A DNA stretch of 64,000 nucleotides from Kibdelosporangium aridum. GTDB taxonomy: Bacteria > Actinomycetota > Actinomycetes > Mycobacteriales > Pseudonocardiaceae. The position numbers and the translations under genes are program-made. Below, one piece after another: positions 16,413 through 24,962 of the stretch (positions are counted from its first letter, which is position 1; each line of letters opens with the position of its first letter). The notes below the pieces were generated by a model. That model searched no databases. It had not been told where the DNA came from and saw only the letters and a program-made list of their open reading frames with translations. The stretch covers positions 1,562,564 to 1,626,563 of the forward strand of contig NZ_FWXV01000001.1 in NCBI RefSeq assembly GCF_900176515.1, written 5' to 3'.

Positions 16413-17789
16413 ATGACTGATGTCCTCGTGTCACCTCGATCGATGCAGATCGTCAGCCCGATACACGGCGACGTCATCGGCACCTTGCCGATCGCCACGT
16501 CGCAGGAAGCAACCGGCAGCGTGCTGCGGGCGCGCCGGGTGGCGCGCGAATGGGCCAGAACGCCAGCGGCGGCCCGGGCCGAGCGGCTGCACGCGGCCGC
16601 GGCGGAGCTTCGGGAACGTGCGGGCGAATTGGCTGTGCTGAACGAAGCGGAGACAGGCCGGGTGTGCGCCGAGGCAGAGGAAGGTGTGCTGGCCGGTGCG
16701 GCAACGCTGACACAGTACGCGGAACTCGGGCCGGTCCACAGAGGCCGCAGCTTGCGGGGCGAGTGGTCTTCGACTGACCTGATGGTGCCGGAGCCGCGTG
16801 GCGTCGTGGTCGCACTGACCCCGTGGAACGACCCCGTGGCAGTGTCGTGCGGCCTGCTGGGCGCGGCCCTGGTGACGGGCAATGTCGTGATCCACAAACC
16901 GAGCGAACGAGCGCCGCAGACCGGCTTGCTGCTGGACGAGATCCTGCAGCGGCACCTGCCACCGGACGTGCTGATCACGCTGGTGGGCGACGGCGAGGTC
17001 GGCGCCGCCCTGGTGCGCGACGAACACATCGACGTGGTCGCACACGTCGGATCAACGGCGACCGGCCGCTCGATCGCGCAGTCGGTCCGGCCAGGAGCCA
17101 AGGTGCTGCTGGAAAACGGTGGCAACGATCCACTTCTGGTCGACGCGGACGTCGATCCGGAGTGGGCCGCGGCACAGGCCGCGTTGGGCGCTTTCGCCAA
17201 CTGCGGCCAGATCTGTACTTCGGTCGAACGGATCTACGTTCATCAGGCCATTGCCACTCCGTTCCTTGGCGCTCTGGTCGATGAGGCGAAGAAACGATGC
17301 GACATCGCGCCGTTGGTGGACCGACGTCAGCGCGAGCACGTCCATGCCCACGTGCGTGACGCCGTGGACCGTGGCGGCGAGTTGCTGATCGGGGGAGCGA
17401 TCCCCGACGGCCCGGGTGCGTACTACCCGGCGACCGTGCTGAGCGGGTGCACGCCCGACATGCGTGTGATGACCGAGGAGACCTTCGGACCAGTCGCGCC
17501 AGTCACCGTGGTGAGTGACTTCAACGAGGGACTGTCACTGGCCATGAGCGGCGAATACGGGCTCGCGGCCACCGTGCTGACCGGTTCGATGCAGCACGCG
17601 CAGCAGGCTTGGCGCGAGCTGCACGTCGGGACGGTGAAGATCAACGCCGTGTTCGGCGGAGCGCCGGGCGGCGCGGCGCAGCCAAGGGGAGCCAGCGGGA
17701 CCGGCTTCGGGTACGGGCCGGAACTGCTCGACGAGTTCACCACCACCAAGGTCGTCCACATCGGACTGCCAGAGCCGCGGGTGATGTGA
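16413..17789 (+). CDS. Aldehyde dehydrogenase
   Basis: A 458-residue NAD(P)-dependent aldehyde dehydrogenase. The cofactor-binding segment VALTPWNDPVAV leads to VIHKPSERAPQTG, the Rossmann GSTATGRSIAQ, the general-base Glu in LLENGGNDP and the catalytic Cys in FANCGQICTSVER. TEETFGPVAPV near the C-terminus is also standard. It is slightly shorter than most ALDHs (about 480-500) because the N-terminal arm is reduced. The closest group looks like benzaldehyde/succinate-semialdehyde-type ALDHs, but substrate cannot be read from sequence. It is probably co-transcribed with the FUSC exporter gene. Confidence 0.9.
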   Translation: MTDVLVSPRSMQIVSPIHGDVIGTLPIATSQEATGSVLRARRVAREWARTPAAARAERLHAAAAELRERAGELAVLNEAETGRVCAEAEEGVLAGAATLTQYAELGPVHRGRSLRGEWSSTDLMVPEPRGVVVALTPWNDPVAVSCGLLGAALVTGNVVIHKPSERAPQTGLLLDEILQRHLPPDVLITLVGDGEVGAALVRDEHIDVVAHVGSTATGRSIAQSVRPGAKVLLENGGNDPLLVDADVDPEWAAAQAALGAFANCGQICTSVERIYVHQAIATPFLGALVDEAKKRCDIAPLVDRRQREHVHAHVRDAVDRGGELLIGGAIPDGPGAYYPATVLSGCTPDMRVMTEETFGPVAPVTVVSDFNEGLSLAMSGEYGLAATVLTGSMQHAQQAWRELHVGTVKINAVFGGAPGGAAQPRGASGTGFGYGPELLDEFTTTKVVHIGLPEPRVM

Positions 17790-17842
17790 GAGCAGGCCCA
17801 GGGTGGGTAGTCCCTCTCTGGGAACCGAGTTGAAGGAGGCCC

Positions 17843-18400
17843 ATGACTGACAGGCGACAAGACGAGAACGTCATCGCGTTGCTGGAGCGCCAGCACGTCG
17901 AAATCCGGACACTGTTCGGGATCGTCGAGGGCGCGACGGGACAGGAGCGCAAGGACGCTTTCCACGATCTCGTCCGGCTGCTCGCGGTGCACGAAACAGC
18001 CGAAGAGGAAGTGGTGCACCCCGAGGTCCGGAACATCGCCGGCGGCGATGTCGTGGTGGACGCCCGCGTCGGAGAGGAGCACCGCGCGAAGCAGTTGCTG
18101 TCGACGTTGTACGACATGGGTCCGGACGCGGAAGGCTTCGACATCCTTTTCGCCGAGCTGAAAGCGGACGTCCTTGCGCATGCGGGACACGAGGAACGAG
18201 AAGAATTCCCGTTGCTGCGCAAGGCTCATGACGAGGACAGGCTGCGTTCGATGGCCGGTGCGGTCCGGGCAGCAGAGATGATCGCACCGACCCGGCCGCA
18301 CCCCGGCGTGGAGAGCCCCGCGGCGAACCTCCTGCTGGGCCCGCCGTTGGCGATCATGGACCGCGCCAGGGACGCGATCCGGTCGGTGTTCAAGCGGTAG
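17843..18400 (+). CDS. Hemerythrin (HHE) domain protein
   Basis: A 185-residue protein. A four-helix hemerythrin-like domain (about 8-135) is shown by regularly spaced ligands: LLERQHVEIRTLF, LLAVHETAEEEVVHPE, EEHRAKQLL and VLAHAGHEEREEFPLL, enough His and Glu residues for a di-iron site. The remaining C-terminal 50 residues are a helical tail. A strong SD (GAAGGAGG) precedes ATG 17843. Such proteins handle O2, NO or peroxide, or store iron; the exact role is open. Its 3' end overlaps the convergent adenylyltransferase gene by 11 bases. Confidence 0.88.
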   Translation: MTDRRQDENVIALLERQHVEIRTLFGIVEGATGQERKDAFHDLVRLLAVHETAEEEVVHPEVRNIAGGDVVVDARVGEEHRAKQLLSTLYDMGPDAEGFDILFAELKADVLAHAGHEEREEFPLLRKAHDEDRLRSMAGAVRAAEMIAPTRPHPGVESPAANLLLGPPLAIMDRARDAIRSVFKR

Positions 18401-18869
18401 TGCCGGAGCGGATGCGGTCGATCACGGCGGAGGTCGACTGGTCGGAGACGTAGTCCAGGACGTGCACCGCACCGCCGAACGAGTGCACGACTGGCGTCTC
18501 CGGCAGCGTCTCCGGCGTGTAGTCGCCGCCTTTGGCGTACACATCCGGCCTCAGCAACGAGATCAACGCCAGCGGGGTGTCCTCGCTGAACTGGGTCACG
18601 TGGTCCACGCATTCCAGCGCCGCGAGCACCGCCGCGCGGTCGTCGGCCGTGTTGACCGGCCGATCGGGACCTTTGAGGCGGCGGACACTCCGGTCGTCGT
18701 TGACCGCCACGATCAACACGTCACCCAACCGTTTCGCCTGCTCGAGATACGAGACGTGGCCGCGGTGCAGGACGTCGAAACAGCCGTTGGTGAACACGAT
18801 CCGCCGTCCTGCCCGCCGGTGCGCGGCCACGATGCGGGCAAGCTGGGAATGGGATGCCGTCACGGCCAT
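18390..18869 (-). CDS. hldC: D-glycero-beta-D-manno-heptose 1-phosphate adenylyltransferase (HldC/RfaE2)
   Basis: A 159-residue nucleotidyltransferase of the cytidylyltransferase-like fold that joins ATP and heptose 1-phosphate to give ADP-heptose. Motifs seen are FTNGCFDVLHRGHVSYL (HxGH nucleotide site) and VNDDRSVRRLKGPDRPVN, with YVSDQSTSAVIDRIR at the C-terminus. The DQSTSAVI stretch resembles the S/T-T-ISR-type end of RfaE2. It corresponds to the C-terminal half of bifunctional HldE; the kinase half is the separate PfkB gene at 19537. Last gene of an eight-gene overlapping minus operon; it overlaps the SDR gene by 10 bases. Confidence 0.9.
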   Translation of the reverse strand: MAVTASHSQLARIVAAHRRAGRRIVFTNGCFDVLHRGHVSYLEQAKRLGDVLIVAVNDDRSVRRLKGPDRPVNTADDRAAVLAALECVDHVTQFSEDTPLALISLLRPDVYAKGGDYTPETLPETPVVHSFGGAVHVLDYVSDQSTSAVIDRIRSGTTA

Positions 18870-19540
18870 GACGGCTCGCCGGAGGCGCAGGTGACCAGTT
18901 CCCGGATTTCGCAGCCGACGGGCTGCTTCAGCGCGAACAGGACCGTCGCCGCCACGTTCCCCGGCGGATTGAGCTGGGACATGTCCGCGGGCTTGTACTT
19001 CTCGTCACGGCCGTCGAAGAAGTTGGTCTGCATCCCGCCGGGCACCAGGAGCGTTACTCCGACTTTCCCCGCGGTCTCGGCGGCCAGTGCGCGGGTGAAG
19101 CCGACAATGCCGAACTTCGACGCGCAGTACGCCGTGGCTTCGGGCAACGCCCGCAGGCCCAATGTGGACGCCACAGTCACCACCCGGCCACCGGACTGCT
19201 CCAGATAAGGCAGCGCGGCACGGATCACGGCCACTGTGCCGAGCAGGTTGACTTGGACGACCCGTTCCCAGTCTGCTGTGGTCACATCGGTCAACGTGCC
19301 GCAGCTGTCGATGCCCGCAGCCGTCACGACTGCGTCCAAGCCGCCATGCCGTTGCGCGGCTTCGACAGTGGCGGCTTCAGCGGCAGCGCTGTCCGAGAGG
19401 TCCACTGGCAGGAAGTCTGTGACGTGAGTCGACGGTGACGCCTTGTCCAGCACGATGGCCTGGCCGCCGTCGGCCATCACGGCCGAGGCCACGGCTGCTC
19501 CCAGACCGGACGCTCCACCGGTGATCAGGACCGTGCTCAT
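18860..19540 (-). CDS. Short-chain dehydrogenase/reductase
   Basis: A 226-residue classical SDR. It has TGGASGLGAAVA (TGxxxGxG cofactor site), the TAAGID motif (NAAG equivalent), the Ser of VASTLGLR and the YCASK catalytic pair. It sits inside the heptose operon between the kinase and the adenylyltransferase genes, overlapping each by 4-10 bases, so it probably oxidises, reduces or epimerises a sugar intermediate or the final glycan. Classical SDRs are shorter than HldD-type epimerases, so a direct C6 epimerisation of ADP-heptose is only a possibility. Confidence 0.85.
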   Translation of the reverse strand: MSTVLITGGASGLGAAVASAVMADGGQAIVLDKASPSTHVTDFLPVDLSDSAAAEAATVEAAQRHGGLDAVVTAAGIDSCGTLTDVTTADWERVVQVNLLGTVAVIRAALPYLEQSGGRVVTVASTLGLRALPEATAYCASKFGIVGFTRALAAETAGKVGVTLLVPGGMQTNFFDGRDEKYKPADMSQLNPPGNVAATVLFALKQPVGCEIRELVTCASGEPSWP

Positions 19541-20418
19541 GAACGCTCTCCTTGTCGTAGCGTGTGCTTGTCAAACGCCGCCGCTCCACCAGCGGCCAGG
19601 AACCTGCTTGCCGCGTCCACACCGGACCACACGGCGACTTCGCTGCTGGCACCGGACATCAGCCGCACCGCGACCGTCGCGGCGAAGCAGTCACCGGCGC
19701 CACAGGGATCAGCAACCTGCACTCGTGGCGTGGGAACCGTGACCAGGTCACGTCCGCACGCCAGGACCGCCCCACGCGCACCCATCGTGACTGCGACGGC
19801 CTCGGCCTGCCAGCGAGCCCGCAGCAGTTCGGCGGCCTCGGTAGGGTCGTTCGAACCGCTGGCCGCACGCGCTTCCCCGCTGTTCGGGGTGACCATTCGC
19901 GCGCCCAGGATCGGTTCCGGCCCACGGGGATGGGGGTCCCACACGATCGGTGTCCGCCTGGCGATCCGGCCGAGCAGAGCACGCAGCCGCTCGTCGCGGG
20001 CGAGGCCTCTGCCGTAGTCGGACACGAGGATCGCGTCGGCAGTCCGGACAGCGTCCAGCATCTCGTCGGTGACGACAGGATCGCCGCGCCCGCCGCGATC
20101 AACACGCATCAGCGACTGGCCCGCCGCCCGCAGCCTGGTCTTGACTGGTGTGGCCGCCCAGCTCGGCCCGGCCACGAACGGCAAGTCACCCAGTACTTTG
20201 CGCAGCCGGTCACCGTCGGCGTCGTCGGCGATCGCGGTGACCAGCGTGACGTCCAGCCCGTCGGCCGCGGCCAAAGCGGCAGCCAGTCCGGCGCCGCCAG
20301 GCCGGACGACCTCGTTCTCCAAGTCGAGCACGGGAACCGGCGCGTCCGGGCACAACCGTGTGGCGGAACCGAGCAGATCGATGTCGAGCAACGTGTCACC
20401 GACCACGACCAGGCTCAT
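19537..20418 (-). CDS. hldA: PfkB-family sugar kinase, HldA/RfaE1-like heptose 7-phosphate kinase
   Basis: A 293-residue ribokinase-fold kinase predicted to phosphorylate D-glycero-D-manno-heptose 7-phosphate at C1. The N-terminus has VVGDTLLDIDLLG, the substrate-binding RPGGAGLAAAL, a middle ILVSDYGRGL and the ATP/anion-hole motif DPCGAGDCFAA. The GDTLLDIDLLG and SDYGRG elements are typical of RfaE1. Its operon neighbours GmhA, GmhB and HldC complete the pathway, which is the main reason to prefer heptose over other substrates. Starts and stops overlap both neighbours by four bases. Confidence 0.87.
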   Translation of the reverse strand: MSLVVVGDTLLDIDLLGSATRLCPDAPVPVLDLENEVVRPGGAGLAAALAAADGLDVTLVTAIADDADGDRLRKVLGDLPFVAGPSWAATPVKTRLRAAGQSLMRVDRGGRGDPVVTDEMLDAVRTADAILVSDYGRGLARDERLRALLGRIARRTPIVWDPHPRGPEPILGARMVTPNSGEARAASGSNDPTEAAELLRARWQAEAVAVTMGARGAVLACGRDLVTVPTPRVQVADPCGAGDCFAATVAVRLMSGASSEVAVWSGVDAASRFLAAGGAAAFDKHTLRQGERS

Positions 20419-21008
20419 GACGCCCTCCGCTCGACGTTCACACCGGACGGTTGGGGAAGGGCTGCCTCGAACGCCTCACACAGCGTGTGCACCGCGATCA
20501 ACTGGGCCTCCTGCACGGTGCATGTACGTCCTGGCAAGAGAAGCGCCTCGTCGGCGAGGTCGGCCAACGGGTTGGCGTGTGCCCCGGTCATCGCCCAGAC
20601 AGTCATGCCCTGGCGCGTGCCCGCCTTGGCTGCCCGCAACAGGTTCTCGCTCCTGCCCGAAGTGGACAACAGCACGAGGATGTCCTGCGGTTGACCGTGG
20701 GCGACGACCTGACGGGCGAAAACCTCTTCGTAGCCGTAGTCGTTGCTGATCGCCGTGACACTGGAACTCTCGGCGCACAGGGCGATCGCAGAGAACGGGC
20801 GACGATCCAGGTCGTAGCGGCCGACCAGTTCGGCCGTCAGGTGCTGGGCCTCGGCGGCGGATCCGCCGTTGCCCGCGGCGAGCAGCCGGGCCCCGCCGGG
20901 CAGCCGGTCGGCCATCACCCGTCCCCAACGCAGCAATGTGTTGGCCTGGCTGCGAAGCGCGGACAGTGTCTCGCTCAACGCGTTGACGTGGTTGTGGACC
21001 GGGTTCAC
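20415..21008 (-). CDS. gmhA: Sedoheptulose 7-phosphate isomerase (phosphoheptose isomerase)
   Basis: A 197-residue SIS-domain isomerase converting sedoheptulose 7-phosphate to D-glycero-D-manno-heptose 7-phosphate, the first step of heptose nucleotide synthesis. LLAAGNGGSAAEAQHLTAELVG and LLSTSGRSENLL are the GmhA phosphate-binding and active-site segments, and a C-terminal VQEAQLIAVHTLCEAFE carries the Glu/His metal-site residues. A GTG start at 21008 follows a very strong SD (GAAGGAGGGA) and overlaps the stop of the upstream glycosyltransferase gene (GTGA). The frame is open to 21095, but no start there is supported. Confidence 0.93.
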   Translation of the reverse strand: MNPVHNHVNALSETLSALRSQANTLLRWGRVMADRLPGGARLLAAGNGGSAAEAQHLTAELVGRYDLDRRPFSAIALCAESSSVTAISNDYGYEEVFARQVVAHGQPQDILVLLSTSGRSENLLRAAKAGTRQGMTVWAMTGAHANPLADLADEALLLPGRTCTVQEAQLIAVHTLCEAFEAALPQPSGVNVERRAS

Positions 21009-22222
21009 GATCCCTCCTTCACCAGGTCGACAGACTGCGGCAGACCGACCGAGCTTTCGTAGGCGCGCACGGTGTCCCACGCGATCCGGTCCCACGAGTA
21101 GCGGGCGACCACGCGATCCCTGCCTGCCATGCCAAAGGTCTCGTTGAGCACGTTGTCCTCGAGCAACGGCATCAACGCGTTCGCCAACGCGATCGGATTA
21201 CGCGCGGGAACGTGTATCCCGGTGACACCGTCCACAATGGTGTCAGTCAGGCCGCCGACGGCCGCGGCCACCACCGGGACGCCGCACGCCATGGCTTCCA
21301 GCGGAACGATCCCGAACGGTTCGTACCACGGCACACAGACGACCGCGTCCGCCGATCGCAACAGCTGGGGCATCTTCTGCCGAGCGACCTGCCCGGCCAG
21401 CTGGACCCGGTCGCCCACGCCCAGCTGTTGGGCTTTCGCTTGCAGCGCTTGTGCTTCCGGGTAGTCAGCAAGCTTGTTCTTCTCGGGCCCGCCCGCGATC
21501 ACCAGCTCGGTCTGCGGCAGCAGCGCCAGTGCGGCGATCACCGTTTCGAACCCCTTGCGGGGCACCAACCGGCCCACAGTCACGATCCGCCGCTTGTGAC
21601 GACGCTTCGCTTTGCGCCCGGTAGGTGTGAACTGGTCGAGGTCGACACCGCATGGCACGACGGCGATCTGGGATCGCGGTACGCCCATCCTGATCAGCTC
21701 GTACCGCTCGTCGGTGCACGTCGCGACGACCTTGGCGGCCTGTTGGCCGATCATCCGCTCGATGGTGATCCGTTCGGGCGGGCTGGTGTCCGCTGAGCCT
21801 TGGTAACGCCGCTTCACCGTGCCCAGCGCGTGGAATGTCTGTACCACCGGGAGATCGAGGTCGCGAGCGGCCAGCAATGACGCCAGGCCCGACATCCAGA
21901 AATGTGCGTGCACGACGTCGGTCGACGACGCGCGCAGGTGCCCGCGCAGGTTCGTGGCGAACTTTCCCATGTGCGGCAGCAGATCGTCCTTCGGCACGCT
22001 GCGCGCAGGTCCCGCGTCGATGTGCACCACGCGGTAACCCTGCGGGGTGACTACCTCGGCAGGCAGGTCCGTCGCGTCCCGGCGGGTGAAGACAGTGACC
22101 TCGTGACCGTTTCGGCACAGCGCCGCGGAAAGCTCGGCGACGTGCAGGTTCTGCCCCCCGGCGTCCACTTCGCCCAGCGCCGCGAGCGGGCTCGCGTGTT
22201 CGGAGACCATCGCGATCCTCAT
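21005..22222 (-). CDS. Glycosyltransferase family 4 (GT-B)
   Basis: A 405-residue retaining glycosyltransferase. The N-terminal domain begins MRIAMVSEHASPLAALGEVD and includes GGQNLHVAELSAAL, as in MshA/sucrose-phosphate-synthase-like GT4 enzymes. The C-terminal domain has VGRLVPRKGFETVI and the E-x7-E donor motif EPFGIVPLEAMACGVPVV. The frame is open to 22495, but ATG 22222 gives the canonical N-terminus and overlaps the upstream GT stop (ATGA). Donor unknown; a nucleotide sugar made in the same locus is the simplest guess. Confidence 0.9.
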   Translation of the reverse strand: MRIAMVSEHASPLAALGEVDAGGQNLHVAELSAALCRNGHEVTVFTRRDATDLPAEVVTPQGYRVVHIDAGPARSVPKDDLLPHMGKFATNLRGHLRASSTDVVHAHFWMSGLASLLAARDLDLPVVQTFHALGTVKRRYQGSADTSPPERITIERMIGQQAAKVVATCTDERYELIRMGVPRSQIAVVPCGVDLDQFTPTGRKAKRRHKRRIVTVGRLVPRKGFETVIAALALLPQTELVIAGGPEKNKLADYPEAQALQAKAQQLGVGDRVQLAGQVARQKMPQLLRSADAVVCVPWYEPFGIVPLEAMACGVPVVAAAVGGLTDTIVDGVTGIHVPARNPIALANALMPLLEDNVLNETFGMAGRDRVVARYSWDRIAWDTVRAYESSVGLPQSVDLVKEGS

Positions 22223-23151
22223 GAACTCACCTCCAACAGTAGCTCGTCCCAGTCGCGCAGGAACTTGGTCAGCCCGTAGTTCGCCAACGCGTACTGCCGG
22301 GCTTGTTTGCCGATCCGGCGTGCCGACTCCGGCTCGCGTACGAGCCATTCCAACCCGTCGGTCAATTCGTCCACATCGGTCGAAATGAGCCCGGCATCCG
22401 GTGGTACGGCGCGTAAAGCCTCCGTCGTCGCCAGTGCGACGATCGGCATGCCGAGGTGCATGGCCTCGATCAGGGAGAGGCCGAGCGAAGTCCATCGCAT
22501 CGTGTGGAGGTACACCCGCCGCTTGGCGAGTTCGTCGTGCAGCCGCTGGGTCGGCAGGTCACCGTGCGGCTGAATTCGCCCGCCGCGGTCGTCCAGGCCG
22601 TCAAGGCCCATCCCGAAGATGTCCAACGGCACGGTCGCGGCGAACGCGGGCAGCAAATCGGTACCGGTGACCCGGCCCCGGCGGACCGGTTCGTTGATCA
22701 CGACACCGGCCCGTGCCAGTTCACCGGTGTAGCGTTCCCCGGGATCCACGATGCCGTGCTCGATCACCGTGGTCGGTGCCCGGCCGGAGTCCCACATCAG
22801 GTCGTTGAAGTGGGTGACGTGCACGAGCCGGATGTCGTCCCGCTCGGCGATCGGGTGCCGGGTGCACGGCACGTTTCCCTTGGGCGTGTTGTGCTCCACA
22901 TAGATCATCGGCACCCGTCGGCCGCCCAGCAGCCGGTCGGCGAGCTCGATCTGATCCGGTTGCTGGAGCACGACGACGTCAACCGGCTCCTGGCGGACGC
23001 GGTCGGCCGGGATCTCGACAGCGTTCTGCGGCCAGTCGCGGCCCATCCGTCCACCGCCCCAGCAACCCATGGGTAGCAAGTACCTGTGCCGGCCGTGGAC
23101 GAACGAAGTCGTCCACGCCCCATGCACATGCCAGACCAGCACATTCAGCAT
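22219..23151 (-). CDS. GT-B glycosyltransferase (GT4-like)
   Basis: A 310-residue predicted glycosyltransferase. It begins MLNVLVWHVHGAWTTSFVHG, includes VVLQQPDQIELADRLLG and IYVEHNTPKGNVP (acceptor domain), and has a C-terminal donor domain with LGLSLIEAMHLGMPIVALATTEAL, a variant of the GT4 E-x7-E region. It is shorter than the neighbouring GT4. The start was placed at ATG 23151, which overlaps the upstream GT9 gene by seven bases. The frame is open to 23313, but that extension lies inside the neighbouring gene. Confidence 0.82.
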   Translation of the reverse strand: MLNVLVWHVHGAWTTSFVHGRHRYLLPMGCWGGGRMGRDWPQNAVEIPADRVRQEPVDVVVLQQPDQIELADRLLGGRRVPMIYVEHNTPKGNVPCTRHPIAERDDIRLVHVTHFNDLMWDSGRAPTTVIEHGIVDPGERYTGELARAGVVINEPVRRGRVTGTDLLPAFAATVPLDIFGMGLDGLDDRGGRIQPHGDLPTQRLHDELAKRRVYLHTMRWTSLGLSLIEAMHLGMPIVALATTEALRAVPPDAGLISTDVDELTDGLEWLVREPESARRIGKQARQYALANYGLTKFLRDWDELLLEVSS

Positions 23152-24185
23152 CGAGGCTCCCGTACCAAGCTGTTCACAGCCGCGACGACGTCGCGTGCCG
23201 TGACGGAGTTCAAGCACGGATGTCCGACGATGGGACATCGTGTGGCGCGGCTGCCCGCGCATGCCGCGTCCTGGTTGCCCAGCAGCCGGACCGGGACGCC
23301 GAACGGCGCCCATCTGCGGGCAGGGACCACGGGGGCGAACAGCGACACCACTGGCGTGCCGACCGACGCGGCCAGATGGGCCGGTCCGGTGTTGCCGACG
23401 ACGACCGCCTCCGCGTGGGCAAGGACTCCGGCGAGTACCGGATACGGCGTCCGGCCACCGAGATCAACGCCGTCGGCGCCCGCGACGTACGAGGTGAGCT
23501 CCCGTTCACTCGGGCTTCCGGTCACCACAACGCGATGCCCGTCCTGCCGCAGAGCGGTGACCGCGCTGGCGCAACGGTGGGGAGACCACGTCCTGGCTGG
23601 CACCGACGCACCGGGATGCATGACCACATAGGGCTCTTCGCCCGTTATGTCGCCCGGATCCGGTGGCGATGTCACGCGTAGGGCGCCGTCGTCTCCGGGT
23701 GGGAGGGCGAACCCGGCCCTGGCCGCCACCTGCAGCGCCCGGAGCGGCTCGGGCTGGTCGTCGTCCATGTCCTCGCCCGGCCGGAGCCGGTGATCCAGCA
23801 GCGATCCCGGGTAGTCCGCGGAAATCGCCGCGATCTCCGGTACGCCGGCCAGCCGCAGCAGCAACGCGGTGGGCAACGGTGACTGATGAAAGGATGTCAG
23901 GACGAGTCCCACGTCGAACCGTTCACCGGCGAGCCTGTGCACTAACGCCTGGATGTCGGCCGACGACACCTCGGGCGGCGAAGCAACGATCCACGGGCAT
24001 GACCACTCGATCACTCGTTGGACATGGGGGAGCAGCTCAGCGGCCTGTCGACCTGACGGTCCACAAAGGAGGACAACATCCGCGGGATCGCCGTCCCGTC
24101 CTGCCGCAGCCGCGCGGATCGCCGGTCCACTCGCGAGCACGTCTCCGTCACTGTCCAATCGCACCACGAGGATTCGCTCAGTCAT
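23145..24185 (-). CDS. Glycosyltransferase family 9 (heptosyltransferase-like)
   Basis: A 346-residue GT9 enzyme. The N-terminus is MTERILVVRLDSDGDVLASGPA, where the family normally reads GD(V/I)L. Further motifs are SFHQSPLPTALLLRLAG, a C-terminal VMHPGASVPARTWSPH and VGNTGPAHLAASVGTPVVSLFAP, which are strong ADP-heptose-transferase signatures. A Cys-rich tail (CAGSRATRCPIVGHPCL) is typical of some bacterial GT9 proteins. ATG 24185 overlaps the gmhB stop by eight bases. With the plus-arm GT9 it gives the locus two candidate heptosyltransferases. Confidence 0.9.
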   Translation of the reverse strand: MTERILVVRLDSDGDVLASGPAIRAAAAGRDGDPADVVLLCGPSGRQAAELLPHVQRVIEWSCPWIVASPPEVSSADIQALVHRLAGERFDVGLVLTSFHQSPLPTALLLRLAGVPEIAAISADYPGSLLDHRLRPGEDMDDDQPEPLRALQVAARAGFALPPGDDGALRVTSPPDPGDITGEEPYVVMHPGASVPARTWSPHRCASAVTALRQDGHRVVVTGSPSERELTSYVAGADGVDLGGRTPYPVLAGVLAHAEAVVVGNTGPAHLAASVGTPVVSLFAPVVPARRWAPFGVPVRLLGNQDAACAGSRATRCPIVGHPCLNSVTARDVVAAVNSLVREPRC

Positions 24186-24714
24186 GACGGCTTCCGCTCC
24201 ACAATGCCCACTCGACTGCCGCCTGCAAATCGGACGCGGTGACTTCGGCGCGCTCGATTTCCTCGACGCGTGTGACTTCGGTGGGCACGAGCACCGCCCG
24301 CGCGCCCGCGGTGCGCGCCGCTGCCATGTCGCTCTCGATGTCACCGATCACGACCACTTGGTCCGTCGTGAGACCGAGCGCGGCGCATGCGGCGAAAACC
24401 ATGCCTGGTGCGGGTTTCCGGCACGGACACCCGTCGTCAGAACCGTGTGGACAAACTTGCCAGGTGTCGAATGTGCCAAGCAGTTGCTCGACTCGAGCGT
24501 TCACCCGGCTGACCTGCTCCGGTGTGATGAGCTTGCGTGCCACACCGGACTGGTTGGTGACCACACCGGTCCGAATTCCCCTGGTACGCAACATCTCCAG
24601 GGCGTGTGCAGCAGTAGGAACCGGCACCACCCGCTCGGGATCGCCGTTGTAGGGCACGTCTTTGATCAGCGTGCCGTCGCGGTCGAAGAGGACCGCTTTG
24701 ATGTCCAGTCCCAC
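24178..24714 (-). CDS. gmhB: D-glycero-D-manno-heptose 1,7-bisphosphate 7-phosphatase (HAD-IIIA)
   Basis: A 178-residue HAD phosphatase. Motif I is VLFDRDGTL, motif II VVTNQSGVARK, and motif IV VIGDIESDMAAA. The zinc-ribbon loop diagnostic of GmhB (CPHGSDDGCPCRKP, Cys-x-His ... Cys-x-Cys) is present. It removes the C7 phosphate between the HldA and HldC steps. It is the first gene of the eight-gene minus operon, preceded by a 250-bp gap with two inverted repeats. Whether it prefers the alpha or beta anomer (GDP- versus ADP-heptose route) cannot be seen; the HldC partner suggests beta. Confidence 0.9.
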   Translation of the reverse strand: MGLDIKAVLFDRDGTLIKDVPYNGDPERVVPVPTAAHALEMLRTRGIRTGVVTNQSGVARKLITPEQVSRVNARVEQLLGTFDTWQVCPHGSDDGCPCRKPAPGMVFAACAALGLTTDQVVVIGDIESDMAAARTAGARAVLVPTEVTRVEEIERAEVTASDLQAAVEWALWSGSRHD

Positions 24715-24735
24715 GCAGACGGAAGTTTCCGAAGA

Positions 24736-24770
24736 AGTAGTAGGTAAACCCCGCGACCAGTACTACTACT
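24736..24770. repeat. Inverted repeat just upstream of the gmhB-led heptose operon
   Basis: AGTAGTAGGT (24736-24745) and ACCAGTACTACT (24756-24767) can pair with a two-base bulge around an A/C-rich loop; another ACT follows on the right. It lies 22 bp upstream of the gmhB start at 24714, within the likely 5' leader of the operon. This could be an operator or an RNA leader hairpin. The 250-bp region otherwise shows no gene. Confidence 0.4.
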
Positions 24771-24890
24771 CTCCGTGCACGCACCACCGTTGGTGTGAAC
24801 CCGGACGGACCGGGTACTCCACGTAGGAGTTTGGCGAGTTATGTCCAAATCGGACCGTTGATGAGCTGGTGGGTCAGTCCGGGTACCGGA

Positions 24891-24928
24891 TGACCGGTTG
24901 CCGCTCGCCGGCACGGGTAACCGGTTCA
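24891..24928. repeat. Imperfect inverted repeat between the GAF-ANTAR gene and the heptose operon
   Basis: TGACCGGTTGCC (24891-24902) and GGTAACCGGTTCA (24916-24928) form an imperfect dyad with one bulge and one mismatch, built around two ACCGGT palindromes. It sits 35 bp past the stop of the minus-strand GAF-ANTAR gene. It may terminate that transcript or be an operator of the heptose operon; the two cannot be separated by eye. Confidence 0.4.
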
Positions 24929-24962
24929 GCCGGCATGGACCGACAGCAATCAGTCCTGGCGA

